Made by a program: the position numbers and the translations under genes. This document shows positions 44,144 through 53,893 of a DNA stretch of 64,000 nucleotides, one piece after another. Source of the stretch: Prorocentrum cordatum (lineage: Eukaryota; Sar; Dinophyceae; Prorocentrales; Prorocentraceae); assembly GCA_963575745.1 (NCBI GenBank), contig CAUYUJ010000159.1, positions 333,001-397,000 on the forward strand, read 5' to 3'. Position 1 is the first letter of the stretch. Every line of letters begins with the position of its first letter. The notes below the pieces were generated by a model. It was not told the DNA's origin, ran no database searches, and worked only from the letters and a program-made list of their open reading frames with translations.

Positions 44144-44540
44144 GCGTACAGTGCAGATGTTGCCTGGCTCTGGCCGAAGGCCCACGCGAGCAGCTGCAAA
44201 CGAACGGCTGCCCAGGCGTGCCGAAGGTGATTGACAAATTGCTCTCCGATCCCAATGGACATCGCCTCGTCGCCTGGGCTGGATCGATGGCTCGAGACGC
44301 TGTTGGTGTTGCCTCGTCGTCGTCGTGTCGCCCTGTGTCCTGAGAGCATAACATAGTTTGTTTGAATTGTGGAGGGTGGTCCCAATGACGAGCTCGCAAG
44401 CTCGGCCGTAGTTGCGAGCAGCCGACGAGAAAGGGCCTCGAGGTCCCCGGGAGGTTCCGCCAAGGCAAATGCCCCAATCGCCGTGTGCATGCGATGCTTG
44501 ACAAGACTGTGCCTCTCTTGAGGCTGGCGGAGTTGCCTGC
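44144..44540 (+). pseudogene. LINE B C-terminal CxxC domain
   Basis: Plus-strand pieces QCRCCLALAEGPREQLQTNG, VIDKLLSDPNGHRLVAWAG, and after a stop VCLNCGGWSQ with RARKLGRSCEQPTRKG. The CRCC, CLNCG and GHRL pattern is the end of this LINE type in dinoflagellates, as I remember it. Two stops are inside. Confidence 0.7.
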
Positions 44541-44816
44541 TGACCCGAGGACCTCGAGCGCCCCCTCCGATGTTCGGACTCGGTTTTCGGCCTCGGATTC
44601 GGCCCCCCTCCCATGAGCAACGTAGGTCGGCACTCGTTGAACGAATCCGACTCAAAGAACAAGGTGCTACTGCTCGTTCCCGGGGGTAACTTAAGTCTGG
44701 GCCTCCAGAGTAGGCCGTTTCGGCCCAACTCCAGGGCGACCCTTCCCCACTATTGATTCTTTGGTTTTTAGCGCCGTGCACTTCCCCCATGGGCATTCCA
44801 TTCCATCACGTCCCTG
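44541..44816. other. Spacer between LINE B and LINE C
   Basis: No gene supported; the minus-strand frames here are shadows of the LINE. Confidence 0.5.
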
Positions 44817-44858
44817 TCCGTCGCCATTTTGGATAAAGTCCGTAGCCTTTCGCTCAGG
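44817..44858 (+). other. Tandem pair of relic spliced leaders
   Basis: TCCGTCGCCATTTTGGATAA then AG (44817-44838) matches DinoSL at 19 of 22 positions. TCCGTAGCCTTTCGCTCAG (44839-44857) follows without a gap and matches a leader with a one-base deletion and changes. The preceding GTCCCTGTCCGT is the same as before the LINE B relic (38497-38508). A double relic suggests two rounds of trans-splicing and retroposition. Confidence 0.75.
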
Positions 44859-45024
44859 TCTTGACATTTCGGCGTGGCAGAGGAGCGGTCCCCGACTGCT
44901 CGTGTCTCGAACGTGCCAGCCCTGGCGCGAAACCCCTTTCTTTGTGCACGCGTCCGGGTATTGTAAGCGGGGTGCCCGCCTGCCTCCAGCACAATTTCGT
45001 GTTTGGTCATTTTTACGAAGGCCC

Positions 45025-45890
45025 ATGACACCTTCTTCTGCCGCGTCGGCCGATGGTCACAAGAAGAGGCGGCAAGCATGGGCCAAGCCGTGGTTCTGCA
45101 GGCAGTGCTGGTTTCATCAGGCAGGGGGCAGGTAGAAGAATCGCGCAGACCAGGGCACATGTTCGTTGTGCAAGCAACCGGCGTGGCGTCGACGGCGTTT
45201 GCAGACAACAAGGTTTCCGACAGTCCCTCGTTCTCGGCGGAAGAAGGTCGCGCCCAAGGCTGCACCCACGCTTACGGCAGAGCTCGAAACGCTGCGATAC
45301 GAGGTTGCTTCATTGCACAAGACGCTCTCAAACATGACCCTGAGGTCATGGATACGGGCGCCCATCAACAGATCTGTGACGCGGATGCCAGAAAGCAGCT
45401 TGGCACGGGCACGGAGAAACTACATACTGTCGCGGATATTGAGGGCAAGGAGTTCGATGAATTACGCGAAACTTCGGGCGAAACAACCACCCTCCGTGGT
45501 CAGATCACTCGCGGCAAGTCTCTGGACACGCGGCTCAACGAAATGCCTTTTCAACACACCAAGCTTGTGCGCAAGCAGGAGCGCCAGGCAGAGGCGGTCA
45601 CGGATATCAAGCAAGTTCTGGCTGAGGTGCAGAAGGCGGTGGACGTCGCGGAGAATGCGCTGCAAGCTACTGCGAATGAGATCGCCGACCTCGAGGCCGA
45701 GCGGTGCCAACTCGTGGCAGGTGCGCCGATGGCTCCGTCAGGTTCGGGGTCGGCATCAGCAGCAGGAGATGGGGGGCTCAGGCGTGTTACCGGCGAGGGT
45801 CTTACGACTGAGAAGTGCGGAGAGGTGTTCAGGAGTTTCGGCGGCAGTTCAGCGCTGGCGCAGAGGCTCCACGAGTGCTTGCCAGAGGCG
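45025..45890 (+). pseudogene. LINE C ORF1 (nonsense and frameshift)
   Basis: First ATG after the leader relics: MTPSSAASADGHKKRRQAWA, then KPWFCRQCWFHQAGG. A TAG stop (45133-45135) falls inside a RanBP2-like zinc motif whose second half is GTCSLCKQPAW (W-x-C-x2-C ... C-x2-C). Coiled-coil sequence follows, LTAELETLRYEVASLHKTLS, and after a frameshift near 45350 TDIKQVLAEVQKAVDVAENA and QATANEIADLEAERC. At about 45890 it enters CCT repeat. It is the 5' end of a LINE related to LINE B; no EN or RT is seen after it. Confidence 0.78.
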
Positions 45891-46596
45891 AGTGTTCCTC
45901 CTCCTGCTCTCTCCGCCTCCTCCTCCTCCTCCTCCTCCTCCTCCTCCTCCTCCTCCTCCTCCTCCTCCTCCTCCTCCTCCTCCTCCTCCTCCTCCTCCTC
46001 CTCCTCCCTCCTCCTCCTCCTCCTCCTCCTCCTCCTCCTCCTCCACCCTCCTTCTCTTCCTCATCGTCCTCCCCTCATCCTCCTCCCCCACCTCCTCCTC
46101 CTCTTCATCCTCCATCTCCTCCTCTTCCTCCTCCTCTTCCTCACCCTCCTCCTCCTCGTCCTCCTTATCCTCCGCCTTCTCCGCCTCCTCCTGCTCCTCA
46201 AACGCCTCTTCCTCCTCCTGCTCCTCCTCCTCCTCCTCCTTTGCCTCCTCCTCCTCCTCCTCCTTCTCCTCCTCCTCCTCCTCCTCCTCCTCCTCCTCCT
46301 CTTGCTGCTACTGCTGCTGCTGGCTGCTGCTGCTGTCGTTGCTGCTGCTGCTGTTGCTGCTGCTGGTGCTGGTGCTCCTGCTGATGACCCTCCTCCTCCT
46401 CCTCCTCCTCCTCCTCCTCCTCCTCCTCTTCGTCGTCCTCCGCTGTTTCCTTCTTTTCTTCCACGACCTCGTCTTCGTCCTCCTCCTCCTCCTCCTTCTC
46501 CTGTGTATCCCCCCTCCTCCTCCACTTCCTCCTACGCGTCCTCCTCCTCCTCCTCGTCCTCCTCCTCGTCCTCCACTGAATCCTCCTCCTTATTCC

Positions 46597-46735
46597 CCCT
46601 CTTGGGGTACGACGGTTCCTCCAGCCTTCTGTTCCTCCGCATATTCGTCCACGTCCTTGACCAGGGCAACTCGAATGGGCATCATCGTTGGAGGGGCTGT
46701 CGTTCTCTGTCTCCTCCGGTTCCCCCTCCTCGTCC
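46597..46735. repeat. Unique island in the CCT tract, copy 1
   Basis: About 135 bp non-repeat sequence beginning CTTGGGGTACGACGGTTCCT. Matches 47568-47700 nearly base for base; on the minus strand VALVKDVDEYAEEQKAGGTV can be read. Confidence 0.9.
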
Positions 46736-47567
46736 TCCTCCTCCTCCTCCTCCTCCTCCTCCACTTCTCCTCCTTCTCCTCCTCCTCCTCCTTGTCCCCC
46801 TCATCCGCCTATTATTCATCCATATTCCTCCCTCCTCCCACTCCTCCCTCCTCCTCCTCCTGCTCCTCCTGCTCCTCCTGCTCCTCCTGCTCCTCTCCTC
46901 CTCCTCGTCCTCCTCGTCCTCCTCCTCCACTGCCTCCTCCCCCTCCGCCCTCCTCCTCCTTTTTCCTCCTCGTCATTGTGCTTCTGCTCCTGTTCCTCCT
47001 CCTCCTCTCCTCCTCCGCCTCCTCTCCTCCTCCTCCCGCCTCCTCCTCCTCATCCTGTTCCTCCTCCTGCTGCTCCTCCTCCTCCATCTCCATCTCCATC
47101 TCCACTCTCCATCTCCATCTCCATCTCCATCTCCTCTCCATCTCCTCCTCCTCCTCCTCCTCCTCCTCCTCCTCCTCCTCCTCCCTCCTCCCTCCTCCTC
47201 CTCCTCCCTCCTCTTGCTGGTACTGAAGCTGCTGTCGTCGCTGTTGCTGCTGCTCCTGCTGCTCCTGCTGCTGCTCCTGTTGGTCGTCCGTTTCCTCTCT
47301 TCCTCTCCTCCTCCTCCTCTTCTTCGTCCTCCTCCTCCTCCTGTTCCTCCCTTCTTCTTCTTCGTCGTCCTCCTCGTCCTCCTCCTCCTCCTCCTCCACA
47401 GCCTCCTCCCCCTCCTCCTCCCCATCCTGCTCCTCCTCCTCCTCCTCCTCCTCCTCTCCTGCTCCTCCTCCTCCTCCTCCTCCTCCTCCTCCTCCTCCTC
47501 CTCCTCCTCCTCCTCCTCCTCCTCCTCCTCCTTTTCCTCTTTCTTCACCTCCGGATCCTCGTTCTTG

Positions 47568-47700
47568 GTCCCCCTCCTGGAGTACGACGGTTCCTCCAGC
47601 CTTTTGTTCCTCCGCATATTCGTCCACGTCCTTGGCCAGGGCAACTCGAATGAACATCGTCGTTGGAGGGGCTGCCGTTCTCTGTATCGTCGTTTTCCTC
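47568..47700. repeat. Unique island in the CCT tract, copy 2
   Basis: CCTGGAGTACGACGGTTCCT onward repeats copy 1 with few changes; minus peptide VALAKDVDEYAEEQKAGGTV. It shows the CCT complex grew partly by duplication of ~970 bp. Confidence 0.9.
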
Positions 47701-48000
47701 GTCCTCGTCCTCGTCCTCGTCCTCCTCTTCCTGCTCCTCCTCCTCCTCCTCCTCCTCCTCCCCCTCCTCCTCTTCCTGCTCCTCCTCCTCCTCCTCCTCC
47801 TCTTCCTCCTCCTCCTCTTACCTCCTCTCCACCTCCTCTTTGTCCTCCCCATCCGCCAATGTTTCATAATCCCCCCTCCCTCCTCCCAGTCCTCCTCCTC
47901 CTCCTCCTCCTCTTCCTCCTCATCCTCCTCCTCCTCCTCCTCCTCCTCCACATAATCATATTTATTCCACCTCCTCCTAATATGTGTCCTTCTGCGCCCT

Positions 48001-48477
48001 GTCCTCCCCCACGTCCACGTCGATCGAGGAATCCCTCCGGGTCCCCCCGTCATCGTCATCGTCGTCGTCACCATCATCAACATCATCATCATCAACATCA
48101 TGTGCAAGTTCCTCGGCATCTTCCGCCCTATATGATTAATCCTCGTCCTCGTGTTGTTTTTTCGATCAAACGATAACGGCTGCATCCCTCTTTGCTCCTA
48201 CAGTCCCTGGTTCACCTCTACTCGTCTGGGCGTCGTTTCTGGATGGGTTGGTGGGGCCATTTTTTGTTCGCGAGCGACACAAAACAACGGCGCGCCGTCA
48301 AGAAGCGAAGCAACAGCGCTACGATCTAAACTACGGCCTGCGATAAAACTGGCGGGGATACGCGAAACGTCAAGAATGGCCAAAACACCCTTGCCGAGGA
48401 GAAACTGGAAAACCGCCAGCGAAGCCTACTCCAATGGCCAGAGGATCTCCTAGAGACCCGAACATGGAGGCACTGAC
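48001..48477. other. No supported gene; short (ATC)n
   Basis: ATCATCATC at 48058-48102. No domain recognised. Confidence 0.45.
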
Positions 48478-48553
48478 GCACTGACGCAGTTTGACGGTCA
48501 TGCTTGCGCACTGACGCAGTTTTGACGCAGTTTTGACGGTCATGCTTGCGCAT
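48478..48553. repeat. Short minisatellite
   Basis: GACGCAGTTTTGACGGTCATGCTTGCGCACT units, two and a half copies. Confidence 0.85.
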
Positions 48554-51000
48554 TGACTACTCATGGCAGGTCGTTGCCATCGCCAAGATTTACCAACATG
48601 TGCTGATTGCCTTGGATCCGACACTCATCTCAACTCGTGAAATATTTTCCACAAGCAACCTGCGCCTGTCATTGTTTCCACCGGCGGTCATTCAGGCCGG
48701 GCGGGAAAAAAAAACACAAGTTGTTGCACCGATTCGGGGTCACGAAAGAGGAGGAGCAGGAGGAAGAGGAGGAGGAGGAAGAGGAATAATAATAGCATTG
48801 GCCGCGGAGGCCATCGCCCGAATGCTTGTCAGTCTGGGCGCCCGCATGACCACCACTCCACCACTCCAAATGATTTAGCATCAGCCATTTGGTTGGCGGG
48901 CGACATGGGTGCGGGCACATGGAGCACACAAACCCAAGGAATCATCAGTACCGAAACAATATCGCCACACCCTCGCCGAACAACCCCGGTCGCATCTTCA
49001 CGGGGCGGCCCATGATGATGGGAGTTGACCGCGTACGTGCACTGCTTGACGAACGCGTACGTGGCCTACCCGAAATAGGTAGGTGTCGGGGACGTCGCCA
49101 GTCGACGTGCCAGAACACGTCGAAAATCACGCGGCCCCCGCCCTCGTCTCGTGCTCGTTGGCCCCAGTTGGCAGCCGCCTCCCCCTCTGCCTGTGGTCGG
49201 GTATCGCCCTGCCAAAAAAAACAGATCCACTTTTTGGTCGGCGGGGCGAGAGCGAACCCCTTCCGCTAAAAGCTAGGCGGGCTACGCACAGCTCTAATTG
49301 GGGAGACAAAAAGTGGCAGATACACGCGAAGATCACGACCCACACATGCGTTGCCCTGATGTTTTCCATGCGCGCCCTCCGAAATCCCGACCCCTTTCCC
49401 CGCGCTGGTCATCCTCGACGGTTTCGGGGCATGGCGAGCCGCGATCATGTTTGAACTCGAAGATCGCGCGGTCCTTGCCCTCGTGATCCTTGGCCCCTGT
49501 GGGCCATCCATGAGGACAGCGCAGCCCGCCCATGCCCCAGCCAGGAGCACCACTCCCGACCTGGCGATCTGATCTGGGGGGTCCTGGCTGGGGGCGGGGG
49601 TGGTTTTGGGATGCTCTGGGGTTTTGCTTTTGCGCGGTAAGTGCACGCGAAGTGTACGCAATGAGGCTTCCTCACGTATGATGATGGCAGGCCGCTGCGT
49701 CAAACGTAGCTTTCGCAGCGCGTTTGGCGGACTACTTCCGGGTCGCGTTTGGCGCGCCGCCAAAACTGTTTACTCAATTCTCTGCATACGCGTCTTCAGG
49801 ATGCACGGGTTGCCTGTTTGGGGCCAGACAACCGACCGCACCCCGCACCCCCAGCAACTACCTCCCAAATCACCGGGTCGGGAATGGAGGTCCTGGATGC
49901 GGGTTTCGAAGGTTGTTCAGGGCGTCCCCGGCCAAGGTGCCTCCCATTTTTCGTTCAATTTTGGACGGGTGCTCTGGAGGCGGTGTGGGTCTCCGCGCAA
50001 GCGAAGGGTCGTCGGGCAAAGGCCGCGACCAGCGCGCGCAGGCGGGCCCGAAAATGGCCAAACCCCACCGCGCGCGCGGGCCGACCGGCGCCGCTCCAAG
50101 GAACAAAAACCCTCTGGCTGCTCACGGGCAGCATCGGGACACCTTCGGCCACAGGCACTTCTAGCAACACCAGCCGCCCTGGCCACGCCCTTGGCCTCCG
50201 CCGCGGTGCCCCGAGCCCAGCTTTGGCACCGCCGGCCGGCCCGGGCCCAGACCAGGCCCGGCGGCTGGGCGGGCGCATCGCGCAGGGCCCCGGAGTGGCC
50301 GCGGCACCGGGCGGCGCTCCATGGTCACAGCGCCGCAATCCGAGCGCGCGGGCGCGCGACGGGCGGCCTTGCAGGCTGCGGAAACGACTGCACGGGACAC
50401 GCTTCGCAAACGCAGCGGCGCCACCCACCGCCTGCGCAGCGTGGCCGCCACGTCCATATCTTTGGCTGGCAGCCGCGTCAGCAAGTAACCCACGTGGAAG
50501 CGGGGCGGAAGGAGGGAGAAGGCCGCTCTAGTGGCCCTGGCTGGCGCACCCCCTCGTCCGTTGGGACGGACACTGCTGAACGGGGCACCGTTCCTGGGTT
50601 GCGGGGGCTGCGCCGGCTCCCGATCAAAGTGCGCGGGCGGACGTGTCTGCATCGGGAGCGAGAAAAAGGGTCTTAGATTCGTCGACGCGTCGCCTGGGTC
50701 GGAAGGAAGGACGGAGGAAGGATGGAGGAGAAGGAGGGAACGAGGCAGGGAGGGAACGTGAAGGGTCGAGGAAGGAAGCAACGAGGAAAGGACTTAGGAA
50801 ATGGGAGGATGCAGACATGTGACGTCTTGCATTTTCGATACCGAGTCCCCTGAAGTCTCGACCATTTTTCCCCAAGGGCCAGCTTTTCGCCCTGAGCCAT
50901 TGTTTGACAGACCCGAGGCCCGGCGGCAGCCCTCAAAGGCCGAAAACGGCCAGACGCCTTGCGTCGTGATTGCTTCAAGGCGCGAAAATGTCTGGGGAGG
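48554..51000. other. No firm gene
   Basis: GGA-type tract at 48747-48785; loose GGAAGGA at 50700-50790. Frames up to 358 codons on both strands (49600-50676) are A/R/P-rich. Minus pieces AIFEFKHDRGSPCPETVEDD (about 49410-49470) and RFHVGYLLTRLPAKDMDVAA (about 50440-50510) are mildly protein-like, but nothing is recognisable. Confidence 0.35.
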
Positions 51001-51004
51001 GAGA

Positions 51005-51065
51005 AGGATGAGGAGGAGGAGGAGGAGGAGGAGGAGAAGGAGGAGGAGGAGGAGGAGGAATAATC
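51005..51065. repeat. (GGA)n microsatellite
   Basis: GAGGAGGAGG with one AAGG. Confidence 0.95.
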
Positions 51066-51352
51066 GGAATCGGAACAATCGCGAAGCGATAATGGGGGGG
51101 TAACACCACATCCCTACTCTCCCTGAACTTCCTGAGCGCCGAGACAAGCCAGATACCGAAAAGTATTCAGCAGAGGCTGCCTCCAAAGCCCGCCTGCCTC
51201 GCGCCTTCGCCAACACTGGGCGCCGTAAGCAGAACACAGCTACATGCAACACCATGCTCGTACATGTGGGCATGTGGAAGTACAGGTGTGCAACAATTCA
51301 AGAAATGAGAAGAGTGCCAAGCTCTAATGAAACAGAAACGAGTCTTCGCCAC

Positions 51353-51710
51353 TTATGCCGGCACTCCCTCTTCAAGACACGCTTTCACATCTGCGGGCAG
51401 TCCCCCTTGCCGCCGCTCGCCGCTGCTGGGATTGGGGCTGCCCCTGACGGTTCTGTACGTATGGCCGACCAATCGATAATCGGCCCCGTTGGCACTGCAG
51501 CTCTGAAACCGAGGACGAAGCAACACAAAATCACGGAGCGCATCGGCATCGCGAAGCAGCCGTGCCCATGTCTCACTGGCCTCCCATCGCTGGGTTCCGG
51601 CCCCGAGTCGAGCCCCATCGGCGGCGTGCTCGGGCGGCCTCGGCTCCTCGCCGGCGCCATCTGGTGGAGACAACTCTTCGGGCCATGCGCGCGAAACGTG
51701 CGCGCGAGCT
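51353..51710 (-). CDS. Unknown gene, probable downstream exon
   Basis: Minus frame RAHVSRAWPEELSPPDGAGE, later RDADALRDFVLLRPRFQSCS and ADVKACLEEGVPA, stop at 51353. Balanced composition with helical-looking leucine spacing. It lies just 3' of the exon at 51886-52734, on the same strand, so the two are probably one gene. Between them (51760-51830) is a direct duplication of GGTCGACCGTCGCTGCTTGG. I do not recognise the protein. Confidence 0.4.
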
Positions 51711-51885
51711 CTCCGCCACGCGTTTCCTGGCCGACTGCACGCCGTGGCCGTGGCAACCTCGAGCTGGTCGACCGTCGCTGCTTGGTCGGCCCTGGTGGTC
51801 GACCGTCGCTGCTTGGTCGGCCCCGGCTGTGGCAAACAGCCCCGCAACGGCGCACATGGGGTCTTGATGATCAGTGCCCCTTTCG

Positions 51886-52734
51886 TCATGCGGCCCTGGG
51901 GGGGGTGGCCCCTGCGTCGGACTGCGACGCGGGCCCGTCGAACCGCAAGTCGAGCTCGGCGTCGGGCTGCGAGTCCTCGGCGTCGGGCTGCGCGTCGAGC
52001 TCGGCGTCGACCTCCTGCCCATCGGTCGCCTCGCACTCCGCGGAGTCGAGCGTCAGGGGCTCAAGCGGCAAGAAGCATACCACATCGGCCCGAAGCACGC
52101 TCCACCGCGCTGCTGCCCGAGGCGTCCCCGTGCCGCGCGACTCCCCTGCAAGCATCGCCTTGCACGACGAGAAGGCTACTGCGCCGCAGGTGCACCGCGT
52201 GCCGAGCACCGTGGCCTCGACGGCAAGGCGAACAGCTGGCTTCTTCCGTGACTCCAGGCGCGGCCCATGTCGCGCCCGTCGGAAGTTCGCGGCGTCGGCG
52301 ACCGACACGTCCAGACAGGTGGCGCCCGCATGCAGGCCAACGTTGCGCCGTAGTGCTGCGAGCCCATCGGGCACTCCACCCTGCAGCTTTGCCAACAATG
52401 CTGGTAGCAATACGCGGACCCGCTGCGCCGCCTCGCTGCTTCCGACCATGGCGTCGAGCGCCCGCTCGGCGAAGGCAAGGCGAACCTCTATTTGCGTCTG
52501 CCGTTCCCTGAGGCGCTGCACCAGCAGATCTGCGGACGCCCGAGCGCCAGCAACGCCGCGCCTCGGGCATGCCTTCGCCGCACCATCCCCCGTCTGGGCA
52601 GCAGCGTCCCGCGCCACCCTCAAGAGCCACCGCGGCACCTCCCCCTCGCTCCAGCCTGGGCGCACATGAGCTAGCCAGCTTGAGCAACAGGGTTGCGTCC
52701 GCTGGTGGACGGCTTGGGCCAAGATGGTTACGGC
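51886..52734 (-). CDS. Unknown gene, probable exon after a CCT-tract intron
   Basis: The minus strand reads (CCT)n-CTTCAG|GCC at 52740-52732, then AVTILAQAVHQRTQPCCSSW. It continues with ADLLVQRLRERQTQIEVRLA, AAQRVRVLLPALLAKLQGG, GLAALRRNVGLHAGATCLDV and KPAVRLAVEATVLGTRCTCG. The exon is about 283 codons if read to the stop; the last 40 are acidic repeats of DAQPDAE and may run into an intron. The first two thirds look like an alpha-helical, real protein. The family is not recognised. The sharp change from CCT repeat to protein-like sequence at CTTCAG is the best evidence for the splice site. Confidence 0.55.
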   Translation of the reverse strand, partial: AVTILAQAVHQRTQPCCSSWLAHVRPGWSEGEVPRWLLRVARDAAAQTGDGAAKACPRRGVAGARASADLLVQRLRERQTQIEVRLAFAERALDAMVGSSEAAQRVRVLLPALLAKLQGGVPDGLAALRRNVGLHAGATCLDVSVADAANFRRARHGPRLESRKKPAVRLAVEATVLGTRCTCGAVAFSSCKAMLAGESRGTGTPRAAARWSVLRADVVCFLPLEPLTLDSAECEATDGQEVDAELDAQPDAEDSQPDAELDLRFDGPASQSDAGATPPRAA

Positions 52735-52736
52735 CT

Positions 52737-52806
52737 GAAGGAGGAGGAGGAGGAGGAGGAGGGAAGAGGAGGATGGAAGAGGAGGAAGAGGAGGAGGAGG
52801 AAGGGG
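52737..52806. repeat. (GGA)n, acts as CCT tract on the minus strand
   Basis: GGAGGAGGAGG on this strand. On the minus strand it directly precedes CTTCAG|G and would serve as the polypyrimidine tract of an intron. Confidence 0.85.
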
Positions 52807-53248
52807 AGGACGGGGAGGGCAAGGGAAGACGGAAGGCAGCAGGGCGGGATGGAAAGAGGGAGGGCGCACCAGTTCGAACCAGGCCTGATCCACGCCACGC
52901 AGCGGGTAGTTCAGGGCTGCACGGGCCTGCCTCGCATGGCGGGAGGCGCCGCGGAAAGCGCAGGTGCGGGTTATGTGTTGCCTTTCCCCCCGGGCGCGGC
53001 CAGAAACATCCCGAGTGCTCGAAGGCCCGCCTGCACGCCCGAACTCCAAAAAAAAGGCGCCGGAAGAGAGGAGCAGGAGGGTGGATGGGGGGAAAGGGAA
53101 GAACGTGGGACGAGGGGGGGAAGGAGGACGGAACGAGCGGAAAGGAGGTGGGATGAGGAGGAGGAAAGGGAGGAAGGGAGAAGGGAAAGGAAGGGATGGG
53201 GGGGGGTGAGGGGGGAACGCACCAGTTCGGACAGGGAGTCTGCTCGCG
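52807..53248. other. GGA-rich, likely intronic
   Basis: Loose GGGAAGG and GGAGGA sequence without coding signal, possibly the intron of the minus-strand gene. Confidence 0.35.
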
Positions 53249-53290
53249 GGTGCAGGCGCCCGCCGGGCCTGCCCGGCGGGCGCCTGCACC
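53249..53290. repeat. Perfect 42 bp palindrome
   Basis: GGTGCAGGCGCCCGCCGGGC (53249-53268), a 2-base spacer CT, then its exact complement (53271-53290). Confidence 0.97.
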
Positions 53291-53639
53291 TTGGAAGCAG
53301 TGGTTGGGAAACTGCCCTCTACCAGGGGCACCGACTGGAAGCCAAACAAGTGTGGTGACGAAGACAGAATGCCCCCCTTCCGCACGCCCGCGGACACGGA
53401 GACGCCGGCTGTACACACGCTGTGGCCTGCGTGGTACTGCGCACGGGCAGTGACGGCGCCGCCGTGGGGCAGTCCCCGCGGCAGCTCAATGCGAGGGCAA
53501 CGGAACAGGTGCCAGCTGCGCACGGAGCTCACTGGGAGAGGGGGGGCGCTAGCATTGGCGCGCCGCGCTTTGAGCAGCAAGGTATGCTTGGAGGTTTTTG
53601 TTGGAAGGACGCCCCAAGAGAAGCGGCATGACGCAAAGC

Positions 53640-53893
53640 CTGCTGGAGGTCGTCCCAGGAGCTTGTGCTCGGTGGAACCTGTCAAGCAGCGGGGCTGGCT
53701 GTCCCTGCACGTGCTGGAGGGATTGGGCAAGGTGATTGGCCCGCTGTTGCAGCGCATTGATGCTATGGATGAGGATCGTTTCGCGATCAGCTTCTGGCTG
53801 TCGTCTGCCATCTTAGAGGTTCTGCGTAAGGGACTGCCTTCGATCAGTTTGCAAGGTCCCCGTCCCACCGAAGCCTGTCCTTTCATCGGCTAG
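53640..53893 (+). CDS. Possible terminal exon, unknown
   Basis: End of a 200-codon plus frame. The final part, LHVLEGLGKVIGPLLQRIDA, DEDRFAISFWLSSAILEVLR and KGLPSISLQGP, is strongly protein-like, with regular hydrophobic spacing, and stops at 53893. The N-terminal part of the frame is less convincing. Family unknown. It is on the opposite strand to the 51886-52734 gene, and the two would converge. Confidence 0.4.

Larger units (their letters stand above)
38507..44540 (+). mobile_element. LINE B, near full-length but decayed
   Basis: Spliced-leader relic, ORF1 with a CxxC zinc motif and coiled coil, AP endonuclease, linker, reverse transcriptase with YIDD, a cysteine-rich zone, RNase H and a C-terminal CxxC domain, in that order on the plus strand over about 6 kb. 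Frameshifts and stops occur in every part, and a (TA)n tract (41318-41352) sits in the linker. It differs from LINE A: it has an RNase H, a spliced-leader 5' end and another RT catalytic box. The 3' end is set by the last recognisable peptide, so it may extend further. Confidence 0.9.
45891..48000. repeat. 2.1 kb (CCT)n microsatellite complex
   Basis: CTCCTCCTCC throughout, with CTGCTG (46300-46385, 47225-47285), TCCATCTCCATC (47080-47145) and CCTCGTCCTC variants. It follows LINE C ORF1 with no other LINE sequence. Very long S-, L- and P-repeat frames (one of over 1000 codons joined to ORF1) are artefacts. Confidence 0.97.

Noticed and set aside
45003-48176. A 1057-codon plus-strand frame
   Set aside because: The first 300 codons overlap a broken LINE ORF1 and the rest is CCT repeat read as S/L/P. 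Not a gene.
51254-52669. 471-codon plus frame opposite the unknown minus gene
   Set aside because: Composition is R/P/S-rich and shadow-like; the minus frame has the protein-like pattern and the splice-like boundary.
52865-52885. AGTTCGAACCAGG as a tRNA T-loop
   Set aside because: No acceptor stem, D-loop or anticodon arm can be drawn around it.
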